Assembly: GCA_937875975.1 (NCBI GenBank)
Contig: CALEEU010000120.1
Span: 1-13,620 of the forward strand
Origin: an uncultured Opitutia bacterium
GTDB taxonomy: Bacteria; Verrucomicrobiota; Verrucomicrobiia; Opitutales; UBA953
DNA length: 13,620 nt
Reading direction: 5' to 3'
The notes below the pieces were generated by a model, which saw nothing but the letters and a program-made list of their open reading frames with translations, was not told the origin of the DNA and searched no databases. Each line of letters starts with the position of its first letter. Positions within the stretch are counted from its first letter, which is position 1. Made by a program: the position numbers and the translations under genes. Shown here piece after piece: positions 1 to 6,857 of the stretch.

Positions 1-18
1 GTGCTCATGAAGGCGGGG

Positions 19-1440
19 TTACGCCTTCAGACCGTGCAGATTGGCCATGGAAATGCCAGACAACATTGCCCCCGTAACCCCCAGAAAACCTTGGTCCGTG
101 CCGATCAGGAAGAGGTTCTCGAGGTCGGTCCGGCCGTCGCGCCGCTTCACGGTCGAGCCGTAGATGGCACCGTTGAGATGGCCGGTGAACTTACGCACGG
201 TCCGGGGCGTGAAGACATCCGTCGAGGTCAGCGCGGCGTCATGGGCCGCGTCGCCAACGACGGGCAGATGAGCCCGGGCGACGCGATTGAGGCGGCCGCA
301 CCATTCCTGCTTGCGGGCTTGGTATTCGGCCTCCGGCAAAGCGCACCAGGCGTCATGGTTAGCAAGGGAGGTGACACGCAGCCAGCCTTCGTCCAGCGCC
401 CTGCCCTCCCCGTACTGATAATTATTCGGAATGCAGATCACGCCCGAACGGGGGTCCACTAATTCGCTCGGTGAGCGATAGCTGAAACGCTCGGCGTCAC
501 AGAAGAAGACGATGGTATCCTTCCAGCCGAAGCTGGCGAAGGCGGCCGGGTCGTAGGTCGCAATGGTCTCGGCGTAGCCGAGGCGGCCAATGGCTTCCGC
601 ACCGGCGGCTGGAGCCGCATCGGAACGTAACCGCATCGTCTCGACCGCTCCGGCGGAGGAATAAACCGCGGTGGCGGTGACTTCGGTGCCGTCGTCCAGG
701 ACGAGCGCCGCGGCGCGACCGGCGCGCACTTCAATCTTCTGTACGCCGCACTTCATGCGCCGCTCCACGCCATGCTCGCGGCAACGGTCGGTGAGCAGGC
801 GGATGACCTGTCGGACGCCGATGAACGGCCGCGCGAAGCCTTCTCGGAAAAGCGAACGCCACATGACCGCGAACTGGGAGACCTCGATATCATCCTCGAG
901 CGCGCTGCCGTAGAAACAAGTCGGCAGGAGCAGCATGTCGCGGAGCAATGGGTCGCCAAGACGTTCGTCGAGCAAGGCGCGAGCCGAGCCGCCGTGGGCC
1001 TCAAGCGCGGCTTCATCCAGCCCCGCAATCCAGGCGTCGAGCGCGACGAAACGGTCGACGGACTGAGGAAATTCCCGGGCGACATCAGCCAGCAGGGAAT
1101 CGTAGTCGTTGTTCAGCCGCAGGTTCTTCCCCGCCATCGTCACGCGCGAGCCGAGCTGAGGACAGAGGTCGAGCTCCTCGCGGCGGATGCGCAGCTGGCG
1201 CATCAGCTTGACCAAGGGCGCCCCTTTGACTCCTTCCGGCACCCAGTTGGTCAGCGCATGGAGACCGACGTCGTACTTCCGCTTGCCGCGGGCATAGAAG
1301 GAATTGAGCCCGCCGGCGGAGTTGTGCCGCTCGAGCACCAGGACCTTGCGACCGAACATCCCCAGGCGGACCGCGGCGGCGAGGCCGGACATGCCAGCAC
1401 CGATGATGACGGCGTCGTAATGGGCGGGGGAGCTGGACAC
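19..1440 (-). CDS. FAD-dependent oxidoreductase, CrtI/CrtISO (phytoene desaturase/carotenoid isomerase-like) family
   Basis: A 473-residue flavoprotein. An N-terminal Rossmann ADP-binding motif GAGMSG (residues 14-19) is followed by the acidic ribose-binding Glu37 and the ERHNSAGG stretch typical of phytoene desaturase, carotenoid isomerase and retinol saturase relatives. The C-terminal FAD motif reads LFLIGTDQGFLGVTGAM before the final helix. Length matches the family (about 450-520). Members desaturate, saturate or isomerise isoprenoid or other polyene lipids at the membrane; the substrate here cannot be read from sequence. The start is GTG, since no ATG precedes the Rossmann strand; no clear Shine-Dalgarno site is visible. 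It is last in a run with a GT9 glycosyltransferase (43 bases upstream), an ABC exporter and a TerC protein, so the substrate may be an envelope lipid. No other carotenoid gene is in the window, so a carotenoid role is not established. The family call is firm, the reaction is not. Confidence 0.85.
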   Translation of the reverse strand: MSSSPAHYDAVIIGAGMSGLAAAVRLGMFGRKVLVLERHNSAGGLNSFYARGKRKYDVGLHALTNWVPEGVKGAPLVKLMRQLRIRREELDLCPQLGSRVTMAGKNLRLNNDYDSLLADVAREFPQSVDRFVALDAWIAGLDEAALEAHGGSARALLDERLGDPLLRDMLLLPTCFYGSALEDDIEVSQFAVMWRSLFREGFARPFIGVRQVIRLLTDRCREHGVERRMKCGVQKIEVRAGRAAALVLDDGTEVTATAVYSSAGAVETMRLRSDAAPAAGAEAIGRLGYAETIATYDPAAFASFGWKDTIVFFCDAERFSYRSPSELVDPRSGVICIPNNYQYGEGRALDEGWLRVTSLANHDAWCALPEAEYQARKQEWCGRLNRVARAHLPVVGDAAHDAALTSTDVFTPRTVRKFTGHLNGAIYGSTVKRRDGRTDLENLFLIGTDQGFLGVTGAMLSGISMANLHGLKA

Positions 1441-1483
1441 GGGGCTAAGGTCGCAGAAGTCGCCGACAGGTCAAGCGACGCCC

Positions 1484-2482
1484 TCAGGGCGTCGTGATGC
1501 GGATGACCTCCTCCGCCGCGTGCGTGACCTGTTGGGCGGTGATGCGGGCCAGGGCCCGATCCATGCGCGCCAGATAGTCAGCACGGAGCTCGCCCGCGAA
1601 CATCGTGGTATCGACACGGACCACTCGATGGGCCGTGCCCCACGGACGAGCGCGGGCGTAATCGGAGGGTCCGAAGACGCCGACCACCGGGGTGCCGACC
1701 GCCGCCGCGAGCTGCAAGACGGACGAATCCGCGCCGAGGAACAGACGCGACTCCTTGATGAGGCGAGCGAGCTGTGAAAACCGCAGGCGGCCGCCGGTCG
1801 ACATCGCCACCGGCCCGATCAGGCCGCACAACGCCTCGGCCATGATACGCTCCGCGCCGCCGGGGCCGGCGGAGATGACGATACGTTCGACCGCCCGGGA
1901 AGCGATGAGTTCGCGGGCGACCGCGGCCCACTTATCGATCTCGAGGATCCGCTCAGGCCGCGTGGCGCCAGGGTGAATGACCGCGAAACGTCCTTCCTCG
2001 AGCATCATGCCGTGCTCCTGCATGCGCGACGGGGCGAACCACATCGCCGGCGTCTCAGCATGGAAGCCGAGGACGCGCGACATCACCTCGTGGTCGCGGG
2101 CGGCCTCATGCGGATCGACGACGGCCCCGAAGACCTGCTGGTGCATCAGCGGGCGGAGATAGAACGGGGCGTGTCCGCCGCACGCACGGACGGTGGCTCC
2201 GCACAAGGCCACCAGACGGTTCGCCAAGGAGTGACCGCCCAGGGCGATGGCGATGTCGAAGCGCTGGCGACGGAGGCGGGAAACAAGCGCCAAGACCGAC
2301 CCCTCTTCGCCAAAACCGATGGTCTCGACGACCGCGGGACAACCCTCGAGGGCGACCTCGGAACCAGGCGAGGTGACGAAGGTGATCTGCGCGCCGGGAT
2401 GCCGTTCGCGGATGGTACGCAAGCCCGCCGTCGAGGCCAACGCACCGCGCAGGCCGGTGAACTTGACGACCAGCAGGCGCAT
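1484..2482 (-). CDS. Glycosyltransferase family 9 (ADP-heptose:LPS heptosyltransferase-like)
   Basis: A 332-residue GT-B fold transferase. The N-terminus MRLLVVKFTGLRGALASTAG is the standard GT9 opening strand and acceptor-side loop. The nucleotide-sugar half contains IHPGA (169-173) and the signature GADSSVLQLAAAVGTPVVGV followed by FGPSD (250-274), equivalent to the 'GxDSGxxHLAAAxGTPxVxLFGPT' block of WaaC/WaaF/WaaQ-type enzymes. The usual Gly-Pro-Met-His is replaced by Ser-Val-Leu-Gln here, so the conserved His of that block is absent; donor or role may differ from true heptosyltransferases. The family transfers heptose or a related sugar to LPS core or other envelope glycolipids on the cytoplasmic side of the inner membrane. 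I chose the ATG at 2482, not a start 99 bases upstream, because it lies one base after the ABC exporter's stop codon and gives the canonical N-terminus. That spacing implies translational coupling. Confidence 0.88.
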   Translation of the reverse strand: MRLLVVKFTGLRGALASTAGLRTIRERHPGAQITFVTSPGSEVALEGCPAVVETIGFGEEGSVLALVSRLRRQRFDIAIALGGHSLANRLVALCGATVRACGGHAPFYLRPLMHQQVFGAVVDPHEAARDHEVMSRVLGFHAETPAMWFAPSRMQEHGMMLEEGRFAVIHPGATRPERILEIDKWAAVARELIASRAVERIVISAGPGGAERIMAEALCGLIGPVAMSTGGRLRFSQLARLIKESRLFLGADSSVLQLAAAVGTPVVGVFGPSDYARARPWGTAHRVVRVDTTMFAGELRADYLARMDRALARITAQQVTHAAEEVIRITTP

Positions 2483-2483
2483 C

Positions 2484-4313
2484 TCAGACGAGATTCTTGG
2501 CCTGGTTATCCCACAGGCGGCGGAACAGGTCCGAGGAGGCGTAGACCGCCTCGCGGGTGCCATCGGCGACGATCCGCCCATCGTCGAAGACCAGCACGCG
2601 ATCCACGTCGCGAATCGTGCTGAAGCGGTGGGCGACGATGAGCGTCGTCCGGCCCTTCATCAGGAGCGCCAGCGACTGCTGGATGCTACGCTCGGTATCC
2701 GTATCGAGCGCGGAAGTGGCTTCATCGAGAATCAGGATCGGCGCATCCTTGAGGAAGGCGCGGGCGATGGAGACGCGCTGGCGCTGGCCGCCGGAAAGAC
2801 GTCCGCCGCGCTCGCCGACCTTGGTCAGGAAGCCTTCGGGCTGAGCCTCGATGAACTCGAACGCGCCGGCCAGACGGGCGGCCGCGCGGACTTCCGCATC
2901 GGTGGCGGCGGGCCGCCCGAGACGGATATTCTCCAGGATTGATTCATTAAAGAGCACGGGCTCCTGCGAGACCAACGCGATATTGGCGCGCAGGTCGGCC
3001 TGACGCACTTGGCGGAGATCATGCCCGTCGATGAGAATCGAGCCCAGCTGCGGGTCGAAGAAACGTGGCACCAAGTTGACGAAGGTGCTCTTGCCGGCGC
3101 CGCTGGGGCCGACGAGCGCGACAGACTGTCCAGCGGGGATCTTCAGCGTCACGTCCACCAGCACCGGGTCGGCGCCATAACGGAAGGTGACGCCGTGCAT
3201 CTCAAGGTCACCGCGGATACGGGGAAGCGGACGCGCGTCGGGCGCGTCATCGACCTCGACCTTCGCGAGGATGACCTCCTCCAGACGGACAAGACCGGGG
3301 GCGGCCATACTCAGGCGACTACTCACATTGCCCAGACGTTTGATCGGGCCATATGCGAAATAGAAGGCGATGATGAGCGAAATGAGTTCGCTCATCGAAA
3401 AGCCGTTCATCGCCCCGACAGCGATGGCCGCAGAAATCCCGATGGCGGCGGTGATTTCGACTAAAGGCGAAAGGGCTTTCTCGTAGCGCACCAGCTTGCC
3501 CTGGATGCGCAGGCCTTCCTGACTGGCCTGATTGAAGCGCTTGGCTTCGCGTTCCTGCAGGCCGTAGGCACGGACCTCGCGAGCCGACTGCAGGTTCTCG
3601 ACCGCGATGCTGTTCAGGTCGGAAGCGGATTCCATCCCCTGACGCATGCGGGTCTGGATGCGCACCGCGACGCTGCGCACGAGCAAGACCGCAGCCGGGA
3701 CGACCAAAAGGCAGGCCAGGAACCAGTAGCCGCTGTCGTGGGAAAAGCAGATGAAGACCACATAAGCCAAGGCGAAGACCATCGACAGAGGCTGGACGAT
3801 GAGATCATTCGAAACGTCGACGAGCACCAGCCGAACCGAATTGGCGTCGGCAATCAGGCGTGAAAGCAGGTCTCCGACCGAGAGCCGCCCGAAGAAGCCA
3901 AGATGAAGCTGCTGCAGTTTGGCGAACACGTCACGCCGTACGGCCTCGATGACGCGCAGGCCGGCGAGATTGAGGAGATAAGTCGAAAAGAATTCGCCGA
4001 CTCCGCGGATCAGCATGACCACGGGGAGGAACGCGACCGCGAAGACCATCTCATAGCCCTTCGGCAGATAAAGCGCCGGCTGGCCGCCCAGCCACTCCGG
4101 CCACGTCAGGAGAGGAGCGGCGCGCGCGGCGGCATCACCGAAGACGGCCGGCAGGACCTTTCCCACGAGAAACGGCAAGCCGAAGGCATTGGCGGCCGCG
4201 AAGACGATGGCGGCGAGCAAAGAGAGGAAGAGGAGCGTGCGGCTTCCCTTCAGGTAAGGCAGGTAGAGCTTATAGCGGCCTCGGAACACGCCACCAGCGT
4301 GGCCGCGAGCCAC
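2484..4313 (-). CDS. MsbA-type ABC exporter (fused transmembrane and ATPase domains)
   Basis: A 609-residue half-transporter that should act as a homodimer in the inner membrane. Residues 1-345 form the type-I exporter transmembrane domain, with hydrophobic segments near 26-50, 88-112, 170-215 and 285-325. The ATPase domain (about 368-609) has every catalytic motif: Walker A GPSGAGKST (402-410), Q-loop Gln450, signature LSGGQ (506-510), Walker B ILILD with Glu531, D-loop SALD, and switch His562. Relatives flip lipid A-core, other glycolipids or drugs; lipid export is favoured by the GT9 gene one base downstream. An insertion of about 30 residues (60-90, Ala/Pro/Trp-rich) lies between the first two membrane segments. 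The annotated start is GTG at 4313, 24 bases after the terC stop in the same frame. A GTG at 4289 (protein beginning FRGRYKLYLPYL) is an equally plausible start, since neither has a good ribosome site. Confidence 0.92.
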   Translation of the reverse strand: MARGHAGGVFRGRYKLYLPYLKGSRTLLFLSLLAAIVFAAANAFGLPFLVGKVLPAVFGDAAARAAPLLTWPEWLGGQPALYLPKGYEMVFAVAFLPVVMLIRGVGEFFSTYLLNLAGLRVIEAVRRDVFAKLQQLHLGFFGRLSVGDLLSRLIADANSVRLVLVDVSNDLIVQPLSMVFALAYVVFICFSHDSGYWFLACLLVVPAAVLLVRSVAVRIQTRMRQGMESASDLNSIAVENLQSAREVRAYGLQEREAKRFNQASQEGLRIQGKLVRYEKALSPLVEITAAIGISAAIAVGAMNGFSMSELISLIIAFYFAYGPIKRLGNVSSRLSMAAPGLVRLEEVILAKVEVDDAPDARPLPRIRGDLEMHGVTFRYGADPVLVDVTLKIPAGQSVALVGPSGAGKSTFVNLVPRFFDPQLGSILIDGHDLRQVRQADLRANIALVSQEPVLFNESILENIRLGRPAATDAEVRAAARLAGAFEFIEAQPEGFLTKVGERGGRLSGGQRQRVSIARAFLKDAPILILDEATSALDTDTERSIQQSLALLMKGRTTLIVAHRFSTIRDVDRVLVFDDGRIVADGTREAVYASSDLFRRLWDNQAKNLV

Positions 4314-4337
4314 GCCGGTGGAAACATCAAATCTGTG

Positions 4338-5384
4338 CTATTTCTTCCTCGGGAACGCAACCGAGAGGGCGATTGCGAGGGCCAGGACGAAACCGATGAT
4401 CGAGAGGGAGACCGAGGTGGGGATATGCACCCGACCATCATGCACGAGAGCCTGCGCCCAGCCAGCGAACTGCCCTTCGGGGTGACCCACGTTGGCCGCC
4501 CAAGGCAGGATCATCTTGACGCCGATGAAGACCAGGATGAAGGACAGCGCGGGCTTAAGGAAACGGAAGAGGTGCATGAAGCCCGAGATGGCGAAGTACA
4601 TCGAGCGAAGGCCCATGATCGCGAAGATATTCGAAGTGAAGGCGATGAAGCGCTTCTCCTCGATCGGCATCTCGACCGGCAGAATACCGAGCACGGCGGG
4701 GATTGAATCGATGGCGAAGAGCAGGTCGGTGCTCTCGATGACGACCAGGACCACGAAGAGCGGCGTGAAGACGCGGCGCCCATCCTCACGGGCGATGAAA
4801 GCTTCGCCGTGCAGGCGATTCGTGACCGGCAAGAATCGCCGGATCATCCGGACCACGAAGTTCTCGTCGACGCCCTTCCCTTCGGTCTCGTCATGCGAAA
4901 AGGCCATCTTGAGGCCCGTGAAGAGGAGGAAGGCGCCGAAGATCGGCAGCAGGATGGTGAAGCGATCGACGGCGGCGATGCCGGCGATGATGAAGATCGC
5001 CCGCATGGCCACGGCGCCGAGGATGCCCCAGAAGAGGACGCGATGCTGGAGATGCGGCGGGATGCTGAAGTGCGCGAAGACCAGGATGAAGATGAAGAGG
5101 TTGTCGACGGACAGAGCCAACTCCAGGACATAGCCCGCGGCGAAGAGCTCGGCGTCTTCAGGCCCGCGCCAAGCAGAGAGCAGGAAGGCGAATCCGACGG
5201 CCAGCGAGACCCAGACCACGCACCAGGCGACGGCCTCCTTGAAGCTAGGCGCCTCATTGGCCTTCTTCTTGAAGACGCCGAGGTCTAGCGCCAGCATGAA
5301 GCCGACGAACCCAAGGAAGGCCGCCCAAGCCCAATTAGGAATCACCAAAGGAGCTTCGGTAACGGCGGACAGGAAGGCGGACAT
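4338..5384 (-). CDS. TerC/Alx-family integral membrane protein (metal-ion efflux type)
   Basis: A 348-residue polytopic membrane protein with about seven to nine hydrophobic segments. TerC-family landmarks are present: acidic Asp34 in the first helix, the ELALSVDNLFIFILVF block (88-103) and the repeat-related ESTDLLFAIDSIPAVLGI (217-234). The acidic residues in these helices (Glu88, Asp94, Glu217, Asp220, Asp226) form the presumed metal path in the family. Relatives such as E. coli Alx and Bacillus MeeF/MeeY have been tied to manganese export, in some cases metalating secreted enzymes. It is first in the minus-strand run leading to the ABC exporter. Many alx/terC genes are preceded by a yybP-ykoY manganese riboswitch; I do not recognise that consensus in the 93-base gap to tRNA-Arg, but a hairpin covers the Shine-Dalgarno-like sequence (see the 5386-5412 entry). 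Start ATG is the first in the open frame and gives a typical N-terminus. Confidence 0.92.
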   Translation of the reverse strand: MSAFLSAVTEAPLVIPNWAWAAFLGFVGFMLALDLGVFKKKANEAPSFKEAVAWCVVWVSLAVGFAFLLSAWRGPEDAELFAAGYVLELALSVDNLFIFILVFAHFSIPPHLQHRVLFWGILGAVAMRAIFIIAGIAAVDRFTILLPIFGAFLLFTGLKMAFSHDETEGKGVDENFVVRMIRRFLPVTNRLHGEAFIAREDGRRVFTPLFVVLVVIESTDLLFAIDSIPAVLGILPVEMPIEEKRFIAFTSNIFAIMGLRSMYFAISGFMHLFRFLKPALSFILVFIGVKMILPWAANVGHPEGQFAGWAQALVHDGRVHIPTSVSLSIIGFVLALAIALSVAFPRKK

Positions 5385-5385
5385 A

Positions 5386-5412
5386 CCCCTGAAGTTAGCT
5401 TAAACGCAGGGG
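5386..5412 (-). promoter_or_regulatory. Hairpin over the TerC ribosome-binding region
   Basis: On the minus-strand transcript CCCCTG (5412-5407) is complementary to CAGGGG (5391-5386), which ends one base before the TerC ATG. A weaker inner GTT/AAC pair lies in the loop. CAGGGG is the only Shine-Dalgarno-like sequence near the start, although its spacing is shorter than usual. Folding would hide it and the start codon, a possible translational switch. Seen in sequence; function inferred. Confidence 0.4.
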
Positions 5413-5415
5413 AGT

Positions 5416-5442
5416 CAAGCCCACCCCGCTCATGCGGGCTTG
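5416..5442 (-). promoter_or_regulatory. Inverted repeat in the TerC 5' leader or divergent promoter region
   Basis: CAAGCCC (5416-5422) and GGGCTTG (5436-5442) form a 7-bp stem, with an alternative inner stem CCCGC-TCAT-GCGGG. It lies between tRNA-Arg and the TerC gene, immediately upstream of the hairpin that covers the TerC start. It could be a leader structure or an operator. It has no T-run on either side, so a terminator is unlikely. Confidence 0.35.
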
Positions 5443-5477
5443 CCCGACCGCACCGACCGCGACTAACTACCCTTCGC

Positions 5478-5549
5478 GTTCCCGTAGTTCAACGGATAGA
5501 ACATTGGTTTCCTAAACCGAGGATGTGGGTTCGATTCCCGCCGGGGACA
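5478..5549 (+). tRNA. tRNA-Arg (anticodon CCU)
   Basis: A complete cloverleaf. The acceptor stem is GTTCCCG/CGGGGAC (5478-5484 with 5542-5548). The anticodon arm is TTGGT-TTCCTAA-ACCGA with anticodon CCT at 5511-5513, and the T arm is GTGGG-TTCGATT-CCCGC. The discriminator base is A at 5549. The 3' CCA is not encoded (the next bases are GCG) and must be added by tRNA nucleotidyltransferase, unlike the tRNA-Phe in this window. It decodes the rare arginine codon AGG. It points toward the exported-protein gene ending at 5567, 17 bases away, with no clear terminator between. Confidence 0.96.
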
Positions 5550-5566
5550 GCGACGCGGACAGGGGA

Positions 5567-6724
5567 CTACTTCTTGAGCCGATAGGCCTGGATGCGGGTG
5601 CTCGGAGTGCGACGATAAATCTCATCGACGTCCTGGAGCCTCATCAGGGTCCAGGGAGCCAGGATGCTGTCTCCGTTCTTGGTCAGCACGATGTCATCCA
5701 CGATATGGACGCAGGAATGCAGGCCTTCGCCATCATCCAGGAAGCAAAGCACGTCGCCGAATCGGTAGGGCGCATCTACCGCCACGTAGTCTCTAAGGAG
5801 GTTCTCAGCGGCCTGCTGGGCATCAAGGTAGATGTCCTTGGGCTCCCGATTGAAGAAATTCAGGGAGGTCCAATGGCAGTCCGGAAAGCGCCCCTTGAGA
5901 CCCAGATCGAGCTCCGGGAAGCTGTAGACACGGAGGCGAAACGCCGCGGGGAGGAAGTGGGTGACATCGACGATCTGCTGGGCCCGTCGCTGCGTCACCG
6001 CACGGATGAAGGCCAAACGCGGGGTCCCCACCTGGTCAGCGGTCCAGTAATCGATGAAAGTCTTGCGGTCCACTGTCAGCGGCAAACGGAGGCCGATCAC
6101 CAGACTGCGCACGCGGGTGATGGTCTGAAAGACGGCGGCCACCTCCTCGGGCCCCTTGGCTAGGGCGAGCAAGGCCTGCACATCGCTGAAAACGAGGGCG
6201 CTGCCTCGGCGCCAAAGCAGTTTCCTGAAAAGGGCGCGCTGCTCTGACGTGAGCGTGACGTCTTCCAGCCAGTCGTCGACATCGCCACCCAGCACAAAGA
6301 CCGGATCGCGCTGGTATTCGTTCGCCGACGACTTGGCGAGCTCCTGGTAAAGGGCGCTGCGCACCTCCATGCTGAGGGCGACGAGATCCTCCCGCTCGGG
6401 CAACAGGACGATGGTGTTGCTGCTCTCCACGAGTCGCACTGGACTAAACAGCCTCGCGATGACCGGCTCGGGCACGCCGGCCTTGGCCAGGACCGCACGG
6501 ACACCGCCCGCCGTGTTCTGCTCGAAAGTCCAGCGGGTCACCGTGGACGGCTTGGAGATCACCGCCAGCAAAGACTCCGGCGGCTCTAAGTAGACGGAGC
6601 GGACTTCCAACTGACCCCAAGGACCAGACTTCGTCAGCCACATCGGCTCGACCGCGGCTCCGCCGACGACTCCCCAGCAGACGGCGACCAGAAGGCAGAG
6701 GGAGCGAGGAAGACTGAGTTTCAC
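5567..6724 (-). CDS. Exported protein with probable NlpC/P60-like cysteine peptidase domain
   Basis: A 385-residue protein with a signal peptide (MKLSLPRSLCLLVAVCWGVVG, cleavage probably near residue 23-25), so it should act in the periplasm or envelope. The first 250 residues match no family I recognise. The C-terminal third looks like a diverged NlpC/P60 papain-like fold: Cys283 in PDCHWTSLNFF at a helix start, then FGDVLCFLDD (322-331, compare the family's 'GDLVFF' strand), then His336 in LHSCVHIVDDIVLTKNG with Asn350 as a possible third catalytic residue. The spacings Cys-53-His-14-Asn resemble those of NlpC/P60 enzymes, which cut peptidoglycan peptides or amidate/hydrolyse other bonds. 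The assignment is inference from motif order. Start is GTG at 6724, needed for the signal peptide; an AAAAAGG ribosome-site-like sequence sits only one base before it. It ends 17 bases from tRNA-Arg and diverges from the NYN gene. Confidence 0.8.
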   Translation of the reverse strand: MKLSLPRSLCLLVAVCWGVVGGAAVEPMWLTKSGPWGQLEVRSVYLEPPESLLAVISKPSTVTRWTFEQNTAGGVRAVLAKAGVPEPVIARLFSPVRLVESSNTIVLLPEREDLVALSMEVRSALYQELAKSSANEYQRDPVFVLGGDVDDWLEDVTLTSEQRALFRKLLWRRGSALVFSDVQALLALAKGPEEVAAVFQTITRVRSLVIGLRLPLTVDRKTFIDYWTADQVGTPRLAFIRAVTQRRAQQIVDVTHFLPAAFRLRVYSFPELDLGLKGRFPDCHWTSLNFFNREPKDIYLDAQQAAENLLRDYVAVDAPYRFGDVLCFLDDGEGLHSCVHIVDDIVLTKNGDSILAPWTLMRLQDVDEIYRRTPSTRIQAYRLKK

Positions 6725-6778
6725 ACCTTTTTAACAACAGAGATGTCGCAAAGTTCCAAATAAAATATGACGATAGGT

Positions 6779-6794
6779 CGCCGAAAGTTCGGCG
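6779..6794. promoter_or_regulatory. Inverted repeat in the divergent promoter region
   Basis: CGCCGAA-AG-TTCGGCG, a perfect 7-bp inverted repeat with a 2-base centre, lies in the 133-base divergent gap between the exported-protein gene and the NYN gene. The gap is more AT-rich than its surroundings on the side next to the minus-strand gene. The repeat could be a repressor operator or a hairpin in the minus-strand leader. I see no convincing -35/-10 pair for either gene. Confidence 0.35.
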
Positions 6795-6857
6795 AGGCCC
6801 CGGCGTTTCGCATTGTAGCGGCCATAAATTCGTCGCACGGATAGGGACCTTTCCGCC

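Noticed and set aside
1..8. Start of a further gene on the minus strand (ATG at 8-6, ten bases after the oxidoreductase stop)
   Set aside because: The spacing fits another operon member, but only eight bases remain in the window, too few to support a call.
2483..2581. A 33-residue N-terminal extension of the GT9 glycosyltransferase
   Set aside because: It overlaps the end of the ABC exporter and does not resemble GT9. The ATG at 2482 gives the canonical MRLLVVKF start and one-base coupling.
5385..5477. yybP-ykoY manganese riboswitch upstream of the TerC gene
   Set aside because: I searched by eye for the conserved internal loops and did not find them, and the gap is short. A covariance-model scan would settle it.
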